45,541 nucleotides of DNA from Burkholderiales bacterium RIFCSPHIGHO2_12_FULL_63_20 (GTDB lineage Bacteria > Pseudomonadota > Gammaproteobacteria > Burkholderiales > Burkholderiaceae_C). Positions 38,805 to 45,541 of the stretch are shown here, piece after piece; the stretch's first letter is position 1; the number at the start of each line of letters is the position of its first letter. The stretch spans positions 102,255-147,795 of the forward strand of contig MESA01000006.1 in NCBI GenBank assembly GCA_001770775.1, given 5' to 3'. The notes beneath the pieces were generated by a model, which did not search any database, had not been told where the DNA came from, and saw only the letters and a program-made list of their open reading frames with translations. The position numbers were made by a program, and so were the translations under genes.

Positions 38805-41195
38805 ATGGCACTCAGCCCAACAGAGAAGGCACCGGGCATGCGCATCTACTCAAAGCAGCCTATGACCACCCACAAGCCTTCGTTGCCTCTCTCTGCACTG
38901 TTGGTCAACGACCCCAGTGACGCCGCCGCGCATGTCGAGCGCATCGGCATGGCCTTCCGCCACCATGTGGACAAGATCAGCCACGCTCACCAGGACCGAC
39001 TACAGAAGTGGTCTGACGGCCTGATCGAGTGGCAGCAAAGCGCGATCACCTCGGCCATCGCGGGGCACACCTTCCAGCAGGTCAGCGAGTACGCCGTGGA
39101 TGCAGCTCAGCGGCTGATCCTGACTTTGGACGTGCTGCGCGAACGCGGGAACAACGATCGCGCACACGAGGCAGCTGGCACGCCCCCGGTGCTGGACTAC
39201 CAGTACGAGGTCATCGTCGACGGCCGAGACCTGCCTCACCCGGTCAACTACCAGCTGCTGCGTATCCAGCCCAGCACAGGCGTGGAAGTCTTCGACTGGA
39301 AGCGCCCCTACATGATCATCGACCCGCGCGCGGGACACGGTGCGGGCATCGGAGGGTTCAAGCCTGACAGTCAGGTGGGCGTGGCCCTGCGCGGGGGACA
39401 CCCTGTTTACTTCGTGGCGTTCCGCCAGCATCCGGAACCTGGGCAGACGCTGGCCGACGTGATGCGCGCCGAGGCCGAGTTCCTGCGCGTGATCGCCCGA
39501 CGCCATCCCCAGGCCGCCAAGCCCGTGGTGGTGGGCAACTGCCAAGGGGGCTGGGCCACGCTGATCCTCGCCGCAGCCAACCCGGACATCACCGGTCCCC
39601 TCGTCATCAATGGCGCGCCGGTGGCCACCTGGTCGGGTCAGGTCGGCGAGAACCCCATGCGCTACAACGGCGGCTTGCTGGGCGGCGCGTTGCCGGCCTT
39701 GCTGATGTCAGATCTGGGCCACGGCGAGTTCGACGGGGCACATCTGGTATCGAACTTCGAGATGCTCAACCCGAGCCGGAACTACTTTGGCAAGTACTAC
39801 GACCTCTTTCGCAACGTCGATACCCATCGCACGTCATTCCTCGAGTTCGAGCGCTGGTGGGGTGGATTTCACTTTACCAACGAAGCGGAAATCCGCTGGA
39901 TCGTCGAGCAGTTGTTCGTCGGCAATCGACTCGCACGAGGCGAGGCGCAGCTTGAGCCAGGTCGACACCTGGACCTGAAGGCGATCCGCTCACCCATCAT
40001 CGTGTTCTCCAGCAAGGGCGACAACATCACGCCGCCCCAGCAAGCCCTCAACTGGATCGTTGACACCTATGTGGACGAGCATGAAATCCGCATTCGAGGC
40101 CAACGCATCATCTACATGATTCACGACAAGGTAGGCCACCTCGGCATCTTTGTCTCATCGTCGATTGCCCGCAAAGAGCACACCGAAATGGCGTCGACGC
40201 TGAAGACCATTGAGGCCCTGGCGCCCGGTCTTTACGAGATGAAGATCGAGTCGCTGGACCGTGACGAGACGCAGGAGCACTTCACCGTCAGCTTTGAAGA
40301 GCGCAAGCTTGTGGACATCGTGAGCGTCGTGGCCAACGATCGCGTCCAGGAGCGGGACTTCGCGGCCGTGGCGCGCTTGTCAGAGCTTGGGACAGATGCC
40401 TACGAGATCATCGGGCGTCCCGTGGTGCAAGCCATGGTGACCCCACAGACGGCCACGACCCTGCGGGATGCCCATCCATCGCGCGTGGGGCGCCGCGTGT
40501 TCTCCGATGACAACCCCGTGATGGCCTTGATTGCGGCGGCCGCCGACAAGGTCGGCCACACGCGTCAGCCCGTGTCTGGACCGAACCTGTTTGTGGCTGG
40601 CGAACAGCTGGTCGCACAGGCCGTCAGCCAAAGCATGGACCTGTGGCGAGATCTACGCGATGCGGCTTACGAGAGCACATTCCTGTCCATCTACGGCACG
40701 CCCTTCATGCACTGGCTGGGGCGCTCCCACGCCAATGAGCGCACGCGTAAAGATCCCAATGAGCTGCGTCACCTGCCTGAAGTGCAGGCCATGTTGCTGG
40801 GGGTAGACAACGCTGGATTCGAGGCAGCGGTCATCCGCATGCTGATCCTGCTGGCCGAATCGCGCGGTTCGGTGAGACGTGATCGGTTGGAGCGGTCGGC
40901 AGAGGTGTTGACCACCCACGAGCCCTTCGCCTCGCTGGGTGGCGAGAAGCGGGCCGCCTTGATCCGCGAGCAATCCATCATCGTGGAGTACGAGTCCCAG
41001 GCCGCACTGAGCGCCTTGCCGCGCTTGTTGCCCTCTCTCCGGCAGCGCCAGGAGGCTCTGGCGTGTGTGCACTACATCGTCGGTGCGCGCGAAGAGATGG
41101 AGCCCCACTCGCTGGCCATGCTCGAAGCCATGGAACATCTGTTGGCCGATCCCGCTCGGATCCAAACGGATGACTTGATCCAGGTGGCCGCATGA
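38805..41195 (+). CDS. DUF3141 protein, PHA-synthase-like alpha/beta hydrolase
   Basis: A 796-residue protein. Residues 130-450 form an alpha/beta hydrolase with the nucleophile elbow VGNCQGGW (Cys246), as in polyhydroxyalkanoate synthases (GxCxG). Candidate acid Asp406 (SSKGDNITPP) and His445 (HDKVGHLG) complete the triad. The C-terminal 300 residues are mostly helical and unique to the DUF3141 family. It probably transfers or polymerises hydroxyacyl groups, but no product is established to my knowledge. The start is uncertain: ATG 38838 has AGAAGG upstream and may be preferred over 38805. The stop overlaps the fabI-like start by four bases. Confidence 0.85.
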   Translation: MALSPTEKAPGMRIYSKQPMTTHKPSLPLSALLVNDPSDAAAHVERIGMAFRHHVDKISHAHQDRLQKWSDGLIEWQQSAITSAIAGHTFQQVSEYAVDAAQRLILTLDVLRERGNNDRAHEAAGTPPVLDYQYEVIVDGRDLPHPVNYQLLRIQPSTGVEVFDWKRPYMIIDPRAGHGAGIGGFKPDSQVGVALRGGHPVYFVAFRQHPEPGQTLADVMRAEAEFLRVIARRHPQAAKPVVVGNCQGGWATLILAAANPDITGPLVINGAPVATWSGQVGENPMRYNGGLLGGALPALLMSDLGHGEFDGAHLVSNFEMLNPSRNYFGKYYDLFRNVDTHRTSFLEFERWWGGFHFTNEAEIRWIVEQLFVGNRLARGEAQLEPGRHLDLKAIRSPIIVFSSKGDNITPPQQALNWIVDTYVDEHEIRIRGQRIIYMIHDKVGHLGIFVSSSIARKEHTEMASTLKTIEALAPGLYEMKIESLDRDETQEHFTVSFEERKLVDIVSVVANDRVQERDFAAVARLSELGTDAYEIIGRPVVQAMVTPQTATTLRDAHPSRVGRRVFSDDNPVMALIAAAADKVGHTRQPVSGPNLFVAGEQLVAQAVSQSMDLWRDLRDAAYESTFLSIYGTPFMHWLGRSHANERTRKDPNELRHLPEVQAMLLGVDNAGFEAAVIRMLILLAESRGSVRRDRLERSAEVLTTHEPFASLGGEKRAALIREQSIIVEYESQAALSALPRLLPSLRQRQEALACVHYIVGAREEMEPHSLAMLEAMEHLLADPARIQTDDLIQVAA

Positions 41196-42025
41196 GTGGA
41201 ACGATTGCTCATCATCCCAACGATCCACTGCCCAAGGTGTGGGATGAAGACAGTCGCATTGGCGACATGCTCAAGGGCAAAAGAGGCTTGGTCGTCGGCG
41301 TGGCCAATGCCGACAGCATCGCCTTTGGTTGCGCCACCAAACTGCGGGCGTTCGGGGCTGACATCGCCTTGACCTACCTGAACGACAAGTCCAAAAGCTA
41401 TGTGGCGCCCCTCGCCCAGGAGATCGAAGCGGATCTGCTCTTGCCGCTGGATGTGAGCCAGCCCGGTCAGATCAAGGCTGTGTTCGACCGCATAGCGCAA
41501 GAATGGGGCTCGCTTGACTTCGTCATCCACTCCATCGCCTTTGCACCCCGTGAGGACTTGCACGGTCGCATCATCGATTGCTCACGCGAGGGCTTCCTGC
41601 AAGCCATGCAGATTTCCTGCCACTCTTTTCTGGAAATGGCGCACCACGCCGAGCCCCTCATGCGCCCCGGCGGCGCACTGATCAGCATGAGCTATCACGG
41701 CGCCGACAAGGTCGTGAACCACTACAACATGATGGGCCCGGTCAAGGCGGCACTGGAGTCCTCGGTGCGATATCTCGCGCTCGAGCTGGGCGAGAGAGGC
41801 ATCCGCGTGTTTGCCGTATCGCCTGGACCGATGCGGACACGCGCAGCCTCCGGTATCGGCCACTTTGACGAGATCCTTGACATGGCCGTGACGCGCTCGC
41901 CCGGTCGTCGCCTCGTCGACATCTCGGAAGTCGGACGCGTCGTGGCCTTTCTGGTCGGGGGCGCGGCCTCCGGGATGACGGGCGATGTGATTTATGTGGA
42001 TGCGGGCCTGCACATCATGGCCTGA
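41192..42025 (+). CDS. fabI: FabI-like enoyl-ACP reductase
   Basis: A 277-residue short-chain dehydrogenase of the FabI type. The nucleotide loop is GLVVGVANADSIAFG, and the catalytic set Tyr168/Tyr178/Lys185 has the FabI spacing (Y-x9-Y-x6-K). The C-terminus is GDVIYVDAGLHIM. The usual reaction is NAD(P)H reduction of trans-2-enoyl-ACP. The N-terminal 25 residues exceed the E. coli enzyme. Strict coupling (ATGA) to the DUF3141 gene suggests a specialised acyl pathway rather than the housekeeping fatty acid reductase, which may be encoded elsewhere. Gene symbol reflects family only. Confidence 0.87.
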   Translation: MSGTIAHHPNDPLPKVWDEDSRIGDMLKGKRGLVVGVANADSIAFGCATKLRAFGADIALTYLNDKSKSYVAPLAQEIEADLLLPLDVSQPGQIKAVFDRIAQEWGSLDFVIHSIAFAPREDLHGRIIDCSREGFLQAMQISCHSFLEMAHHAEPLMRPGGALISMSYHGADKVVNHYNMMGPVKAALESSVRYLALELGERGIRVFAVSPGPMRTRAASGIGHFDEILDMAVTRSPGRRLVDISEVGRVVAFLVGGAASGMTGDVIYVDAGLHIMA

Positions 42026-42080
42026 GCGATCGCTGTCAAAGGGATGGCGCCACCAACGTTGACAAAGAGAAGGACCAAAC

Positions 42081-42338
42081 ATGTACGCCATCAAGCGGGT
42101 CAAAGCATTCATCGCGGCCCATCCCCACGACCCTCAGGCAGCGCTGCTGACGGACGTCATGCAGGCATTGCGGGACGAGACGCCTTTGTCACTGGTGACG
42201 CTCTATGACTCAGAACTCAAGGTCTTTGAGCTGATGCTGGACCTCATCAGGGAGTGGCGACTGGATCGCTATTACGCCAACACGTGGCACTTGTTGGATG
42301 CCGATCCTTCCTGCCCCGCGCCGGCTGTGGTCGCGTGA
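42081..42338 (+). CDS. Small hypothetical protein, 85 aa
   Basis: An 85-residue, mainly helical cytosolic protein (MYAIKRVKAFIAAHPHDPQA). The C-terminus (SCPAPAVVA) is extended. It has no signal, membrane segment or known motif. GAGAAGGA precedes ATG 42081 at good spacing. It lies 56 bases after the FabI-like gene and is probably cotranscribed with it and with the next small gene. Confidence 0.7.
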   Translation: MYAIKRVKAFIAAHPHDPQAALLTDVMQALRDETPLSLVTLYDSELKVFELMLDLIREWRLDRYYANTWHLLDADPSCPAPAVVA

Positions 42339-42376
42339 GGCCATCACACGTTGTAACTTCAGCCAGAGAGACGGCC

Positions 42377-42652
42377 ATGACATTGAATCCCGTCAAACGA
42401 TCCACGGTGCAGGCAGTGACATATGAGGTTTTGCCGATCACGGGCTTGGCCTATCTGGTGGACGACGAAAACCGGACGTGGACGCTGACACGCCAGGTGG
42501 GCGGTCCGTTATTTGATCAGTTGCAACCGGGAACGTCTTGCCACCTCACTCTGGAACATTACCTGCTGTTCACCATTGTGGGAGCGTGTGATCCCTTGGA
42601 GCCGTCCGGCTCGCACGTGGCTGAGGCTTCGCAAAGCATCACATCTCACTGA
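42377..42652 (+). CDS. Small hypothetical protein, 91 aa
   Basis: A 91-residue, mostly beta protein (VTYEVLPITGLAYLVDDENR, WTLTRQVGGPLFDQLQPGT). AGAGAG lies just before ATG 42377. The strand-rich pattern with YLVDDENRTWTL hints at a small barrel, but I do not recognise the family. It is the last gene before the tRNA-Pro terminator and the island junction. Confidence 0.62.
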   Translation: MTLNPVKRSTVQAVTYEVLPITGLAYLVDDENRTWTLTRQVGGPLFDQLQPGTSCHLTLEHYLLFTIVGACDPLEPSGSHVAEASQSITSH

Positions 42653-42678
42653 GCGCGGCGCTCAGGGTAGAAAAACAA

Positions 42679-42710
42679 AACGGGTCAGCACCAAATGATG
42701 CTGACCCGTT
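42679..42710 (-). terminator. Intrinsic terminator of the tRNA-Pro locus
   Basis: AACGGGTCAGCA and TGCTGACCCGTT form a perfect 12-bp stem with an 8-base loop. On the minus strand it is followed by TTTTGTTTTT. It lies just past the 3' end of the tRNA-Pro fragment, where a tRNA terminator is expected. On the plus strand it could also stop transcription from the small genes, though the U-tract is only on the minus side. Confidence 0.88.
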
Positions 42711-42718
42711 GAATTCAA

Positions 42719-42769
42719 TGGTCGGGGCGGTGGGATTCGAACTCACGACCCTCTGCTCCCAAAGCAGTT
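42719..42769 (-). other. Attachment site: 3' fragment of tRNA-Pro(UGG)
   Basis: On the minus strand the sequence runs AACTGC-TTTGGGA-GCAGA (anticodon loop with TGG), GGGTCG, a T arm with GTTCGAATCCC, the acceptor strand CGCCCCG, discriminator A and CCA. No D arm or 5' acceptor strand exists upstream, so the tRNA is incomplete. One A-C mismatch in the T stem suggests a mosaic. A tyrosine integrase starts 176 bases away, which marks this as one att end of an integrated element whose other end should carry the whole tRNA. Confidence 0.82.
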
Positions 42770-42892
42770 TACGACCAAATCCACAAGGTTCAGCAAGCGC
42801 CAGAAGATCAAGGCAATCCATTATAAATCAATAGCTTGCATCATCATCTTGTTCAACACCAACCTAACCAATACACTAACAGCCGGATTGAT

Positions 42893-42912
42893 GTAGTCAC
42901 CAAGTAGTCACC
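42893..42912 (+). repeat. Two direct GTAGTCACC repeats before the integrase
   Basis: GTAGTCACC occurs at 42893-42901 and 42904-42912, an 11-base period of about one helical turn, in the AT-richer stretch (42770-42944) between the att site and the integrase start. An inverted 8-base copy (GTGACTAC) lies after the integrase at 44455-44462. Such an arrangement resembles arm-type integrase sites, but the motif is short and the evidence weak. Confidence 0.35.
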
Positions 42913-42944
42913 ATAAGCTTGATGACAGAACCGATGAGGCAGTT

Positions 42945-44420
42945 ATGGCGTTGATCACCGACAAGGGAATGCAGGCGTCCGCCACTGATGCCGATCAGTG
43001 GCTCACAGAGGGTCTTGCAAAAGGAAATGGGGCCTTCCTCGGCCGGATCACCCGTGGCGGTCTGCGTACTTTCTACTACCGCTACAAGGGCACTACCGGG
43101 CAAGTTCGACTACCAATTGGCCCCTTCAGCGCCAAAGGTGACGGTCATTCCAGCTTCACTGTTGCCCAGGCTCGGGCACGCGCTCTGGCTTGGTCAGCTC
43201 TACGGCGAGAAAAAGGGATCGTCGACCTGCGTGAGTACCTCGAAAACACCCAGAAGCTCGAGCAAGAGCGCCTCAACGAAGAGCTGCGCCAACAGCAAGC
43301 GGCCATCGAACAGGCCAAGCAGGAAAGCCAACGCCTTCTGTCAGTCAATCAACTGTTTGAGCGCTGGCGCACCACCAGCTTGCAGCCACGCATTGGGGCT
43401 GACGGGCGACGTGAAGGCCGGAAGGATGGGGGCAAACTCGCACAACAGCAGTTTGACCGCTATGTCTCACCAAAAATTGGCACAACCCTGCTTCGAGACT
43501 TGACTAGAGCAGATCTCATTGGTTTGCTAGACGAGCAGCGAAGCGCTGGAAGGCATCGGACAGCCCAGATGATGTGGGCGGACATGAGGCAGATGCTAAC
43601 CTTTGCGCTTGATCGGCAACTCATAAACAGCGACCCCCTGTCCGGGGTGGAAAAGGCACGCATTGTAGGTAAGGCTACAGAACGGGACCGCTTCTTGACC
43701 GAGGCCGAGTTGAGCCTTTTAGACAAACAGATCCTTGCATCCGGTCTAGCATTTAGATCTTCATGCGCCATCTGGCTAACGCTTGCCACTGGAGTCCGGG
43801 TCGGCGAACTCGTTGGAGCTATTTGGTCCACCGCCCTCCCCGACTCCCCACTTGAAAGAACCCAGCGCATTTCCGCACTTCAAGATGTTGCCAACCTTGA
43901 TGGTGCCAAGATTGGCATCGTCGATCAGGACTCCCGCACGTGGTACCTGCCAGACACAAAAAATCAGCGAGATCACTCAGTCCATCTGTCAGACTTTGCA
44001 CTGAAGGTCCTGAAGCAACTCTGTCAGGTTCGTGAGCATCTTAAAGATGGTGATCCAGGCGAACTAAGCCCGTGGATCTTCCCTGGTGAAAACAATCGAC
44101 TTCCAATCAAGCGGGCGAGCATTGGCAAGCAAATTGCCGATCGGCAAAAAGATCAAGGCAGTCGCCTGAAACAAAGAACGAAGGCGCACGACTCCTTACG
44201 ACTTCCCGGCGGCCACTGGACCATGCACGATCTGCGCAGGACCACCGGAACAATGATGGCAGAGTTGGGTGTCAGCGGCGATGTGATTGATGAGTGCCTG
44301 AACCATGTCATCGAATCGAATGTGAGGCGCCGATACGTCAGGACCCGCCGTCTCGACGATCAACGTAAAGCATTCGACCTGATTGGGTCAAAGCTCACAT
44401 CAATCGTCACCGCAACATGA
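42945..44420 (+). CDS. int: Tyrosine site-specific recombinase (island integrase)
   Basis: A 491-residue phage-type integrase. The N-terminal DUF4102-like arm-binding region includes GGLRTFYYRYKG, and a coiled coil spans 95-135. A core-binding domain covers about 135-240. The catalytic domain has Arg285 (TGVRVGEL), Lys339, His428-x-x-Arg431 (HDLRR), His454 and nucleophile Tyr464. All catalytic residues are present, so it should be active. It integrates the element at the adjacent tRNA-Pro site. GC content falls from this gene rightwards relative to the chromosome on the left. Confidence 0.93.
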   Translation: MALITDKGMQASATDADQWLTEGLAKGNGAFLGRITRGGLRTFYYRYKGTTGQVRLPIGPFSAKGDGHSSFTVAQARARALAWSALRREKGIVDLREYLENTQKLEQERLNEELRQQQAAIEQAKQESQRLLSVNQLFERWRTTSLQPRIGADGRREGRKDGGKLAQQQFDRYVSPKIGTTLLRDLTRADLIGLLDEQRSAGRHRTAQMMWADMRQMLTFALDRQLINSDPLSGVEKARIVGKATERDRFLTEAELSLLDKQILASGLAFRSSCAIWLTLATGVRVGELVGAIWSTALPDSPLERTQRISALQDVANLDGAKIGIVDQDSRTWYLPDTKNQRDHSVHLSDFALKVLKQLCQVREHLKDGDPGELSPWIFPGENNRLPIKRASIGKQIADRQKDQGSRLKQRTKAHDSLRLPGGHWTMHDLRRTTGTMMAELGVSGDVIDECLNHVIESNVRRRYVRTRRLDDQRKAFDLIGSKLTSIVTAT

Positions 44421-44476
44421 TCAAGATGACCGATCTAGCGTAGTGTTTGCATGAGTGACTACTCAGATGCAGCGCC

Positions 44477-45481
44477 ATGACCACTTGTCATCAACTCCAC
44501 GGTATCGCTCAAAAAACAGGGGTGACGCTGGAAGACGTTCTTCATCATTGCAAGTCACTCGAAGTCGACCTGTTCTTCAAGGTCCCTGAGCACTTAACAG
44601 TATTCGTTATTGACTCAAGAAGGCACCCGTCCGGGGACGCCCAAATCAACCACACATTGAACTCCAGTTACTCGCCTGCCGAGCCTAGACCTGAAATTCA
44701 TTTTCTTTCGATCACACGCGCCACCTTAGCAAGCCTGACCTCGCAAACAGAATTACATGCCTCCTCAAGCCACCTCGGATTAGCCGACAACGGGAAACTT
44801 ACCACTCCTAGTTGGAGACATAAATTTGAGGACCTAATAGCCTATGAATTAACTGGATATTACAAAGCAATCCCGATCTTCGGACTCTTACCGTCGCAAC
44901 TCACGCACAAGGTAAGCTGGAAAGGCTCATTAGACCTCAGAAACGAACATAGACCTGAATCCATACGCGTAGAGGCAAAACATCTCCACATCACAAACGA
45001 AGCATTCGAAAAAATCAAATCAAGAATCGCACAAGTACCTGAAAGAAAAACTTTCAAAATGGAACGCAGAGAAGGTGTTTTCTCGGAAAAACTCTACCAT
45101 ATGCACGTTGTTTTTGAAACCCTCTGGACGAATGTCAGGGGCAGCAGACTGCCGCGCCAAATTGAATGGCGAACAAATGCGAAGAATAAACTAAAAGAGT
45201 TCTTATCGGTTACCGATGCCTCAGTCATGGCATGTCTGATCTGTCCCAGCGATGCTGAGTACACTGCTGCACAAAGCACGGACAAAAAACCAGGGTCAGG
45301 CTTTCCCACAGATGCATTCATGGCCTTACATGATACTGCCCTGAAGTATTGGGACACGAACCCCTATGCAAAAATCAAGAAAGAGGATTTGATCGAAGCA
45401 CTTTCTGAGAAAGGACTCAAATCCAATTGGGCTAAATGCGGCGCGGTGGTTATCAACGTTAGGGAAGGTCTGCACAAATGA
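44477..45481 (+). CDS. Island cargo protein, possible PD-(D/E)XK nuclease
   Basis: A 334-residue protein I do not recognise. A helix with Glu118 (HKFEDLIAYEL) precedes GSLDL (Asp153) and then IRVEAKH (Glu166-Ala-Lys168). The order Glu, Asp-x12-Glu-x-Lys on consecutive strands is the pattern of PD-(D/E)XK nucleases. The C-terminus (KKEDLIEALSEKGLKSNWAK) looks like a small helical DNA-binding end. Base composition is clearly AT-richer than the chromosome to the left, which fits recent transfer. It starts 57 bases after the integrase. Nuclease function is a hypothesis; an anti-phage or restriction-like role would fit its place. Confidence 0.6.
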   Translation: MTTCHQLHGIAQKTGVTLEDVLHHCKSLEVDLFFKVPEHLTVFVIDSRRHPSGDAQINHTLNSSYSPAEPRPEIHFLSITRATLASLTSQTELHASSSHLGLADNGKLTTPSWRHKFEDLIAYELTGYYKAIPIFGLLPSQLTHKVSWKGSLDLRNEHRPESIRVEAKHLHITNEAFEKIKSRIAQVPERKTFKMERREGVFSEKLYHMHVVFETLWTNVRGSRLPRQIEWRTNAKNKLKEFLSVTDASVMACLICPSDAEYTAAQSTDKKPGSGFPTDAFMALHDTALKYWDTNPYAKIKKEDLIEALSEKGLKSNWAKCGAVVINVREGLHK

Positions 45482-45490
45482 GTGCTGACC

Positions 45491-45541
45491 ATGATTGGGT
45501 GTGCTGACATGACCGCAATGGCGGCTGAGCGCACCTCTGGC
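45491..45541 (+). CDS. Possible start of a further island gene, cut by window edge
   Basis: An open frame begins ATG 45491 (MIGCADMTAMAAERTSG) or the in-frame ATG 45509 and runs off the end after 17 codons. There is no clear ribosome site, and it is too short to assign. Confidence 0.2.
   Translation, partial: MIGCADMTAMAAERTSG

Noticed and set aside
42893-44462. GTAGTCAC repeats as proven integrase arm sites
   Set aside because: An 8-base motif is expected about once in the window by chance; position is suggestive only, so it is listed at low confidence.
1-45541. CRISPR arrays, rRNA genes and insertion sequences
   Set aside because: No regularly spaced direct repeats, no rRNA-like segments and no transposase frames or terminal inverted repeats were seen.

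Overview
The window is a GC-rich piece of a betaproteobacterial chromosome, most likely Burkholderiales of the Comamonadaceae type. This is inferred from gene families rather than from a marker gene: a FimV-like protein, the DUF3348/DUF802/OmpA-like/DUF2894 operon, clade I nitrous oxide reductase, and a DUF3141-FabI pair. Nearly all of it is coding, and no intergenic gap exceeds 300 bases.

Layout. (1) 1-2.9 kb: a FimV-like gene running off the left edge, a crotonase-family enzyme and one unknown protein. (2) 3.0-14.1 kb: a complete nitrous oxide reduction locus. The minus-strand run is DUF2946-nosZ-nosR-nosD-nosF-nosY-nosL-nosL2. Divergently transcribed are a lipoprotein cytochrome c and nosX (ApbE, flavin transferase). 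A perfect FNR/DNR-type box (TTGAC-N4-GTCAA) lies between the two arms. (3) 14.1-17.9 kb: tRNA-Arg(UCU), a CopA copper ATPase, a divergent CopZ-like chaperone, an Asp-nucleophile alpha/beta hydrolase and a small membrane protein. (4) 18.0-22.6 kb: a four-gene, translationally coupled minus-strand operon. It encodes a MotA/ExbB-like channel with a very long coiled-coil tail, a MotB/OmpA-like partner and two cytosolic proteins. It has the layout of the ZorA/ZorB motor of Zorya but no nuclease or helicase gene beside it. (5) 22.8-28.3 kb: a large arsenic operon, arsR-DUF2703-arsD-arsA-arsC-arsC2-acr3-arsC3. (6) 28.3-38.7 kb: a PEGA/MORN lipoprotein, a repeat-rich exported protein, a YdhR fragment, a PAS-GGDEF-EAL protein, a SulP transporter, a flavin reductase, a patatin, and a second arsenic-type cluster (ArsP-like permease, small thioredoxin, ArsH). 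(7) 38.8-42.7 kb: a PHA-synthase-like DUF3141 protein fused translationally to a FabI-like reductase, and two small unknown proteins. (8) 42.7 kb to the end: the left end of an integrated element. It has a 3' fragment of tRNA-Pro(UGG) with its terminator, a tyrosine integrase, and an AT-richer cargo gene with a possible PD-(D/E)XK nuclease signature.

How parts work together. The nos genes give a full route for N2O respiration: NosZ catalysis, NosDFY and NosL copper delivery, NosR electron transfer, NosX flavinylation of NosR. The nearby copper ATPase and chaperone fit the copper demand of NosZ. The ars operon combines arsenate reduction by both thioredoxin- and glutaredoxin-type enzymes, metallochaperone-fed ArsA ATPase and Acr3 efflux. 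The 36-38.7 kb cluster suggests additional handling of organoarsenicals. The main candidates for something undescribed are the motor-like operon at 18-22.6 kb and the island cargo at 44.5 kb. A second, degenerate tRNA-Pro-like repeat at 38.7 kb suggests that the DUF3141-FabI block may itself lie between att-type repeats.
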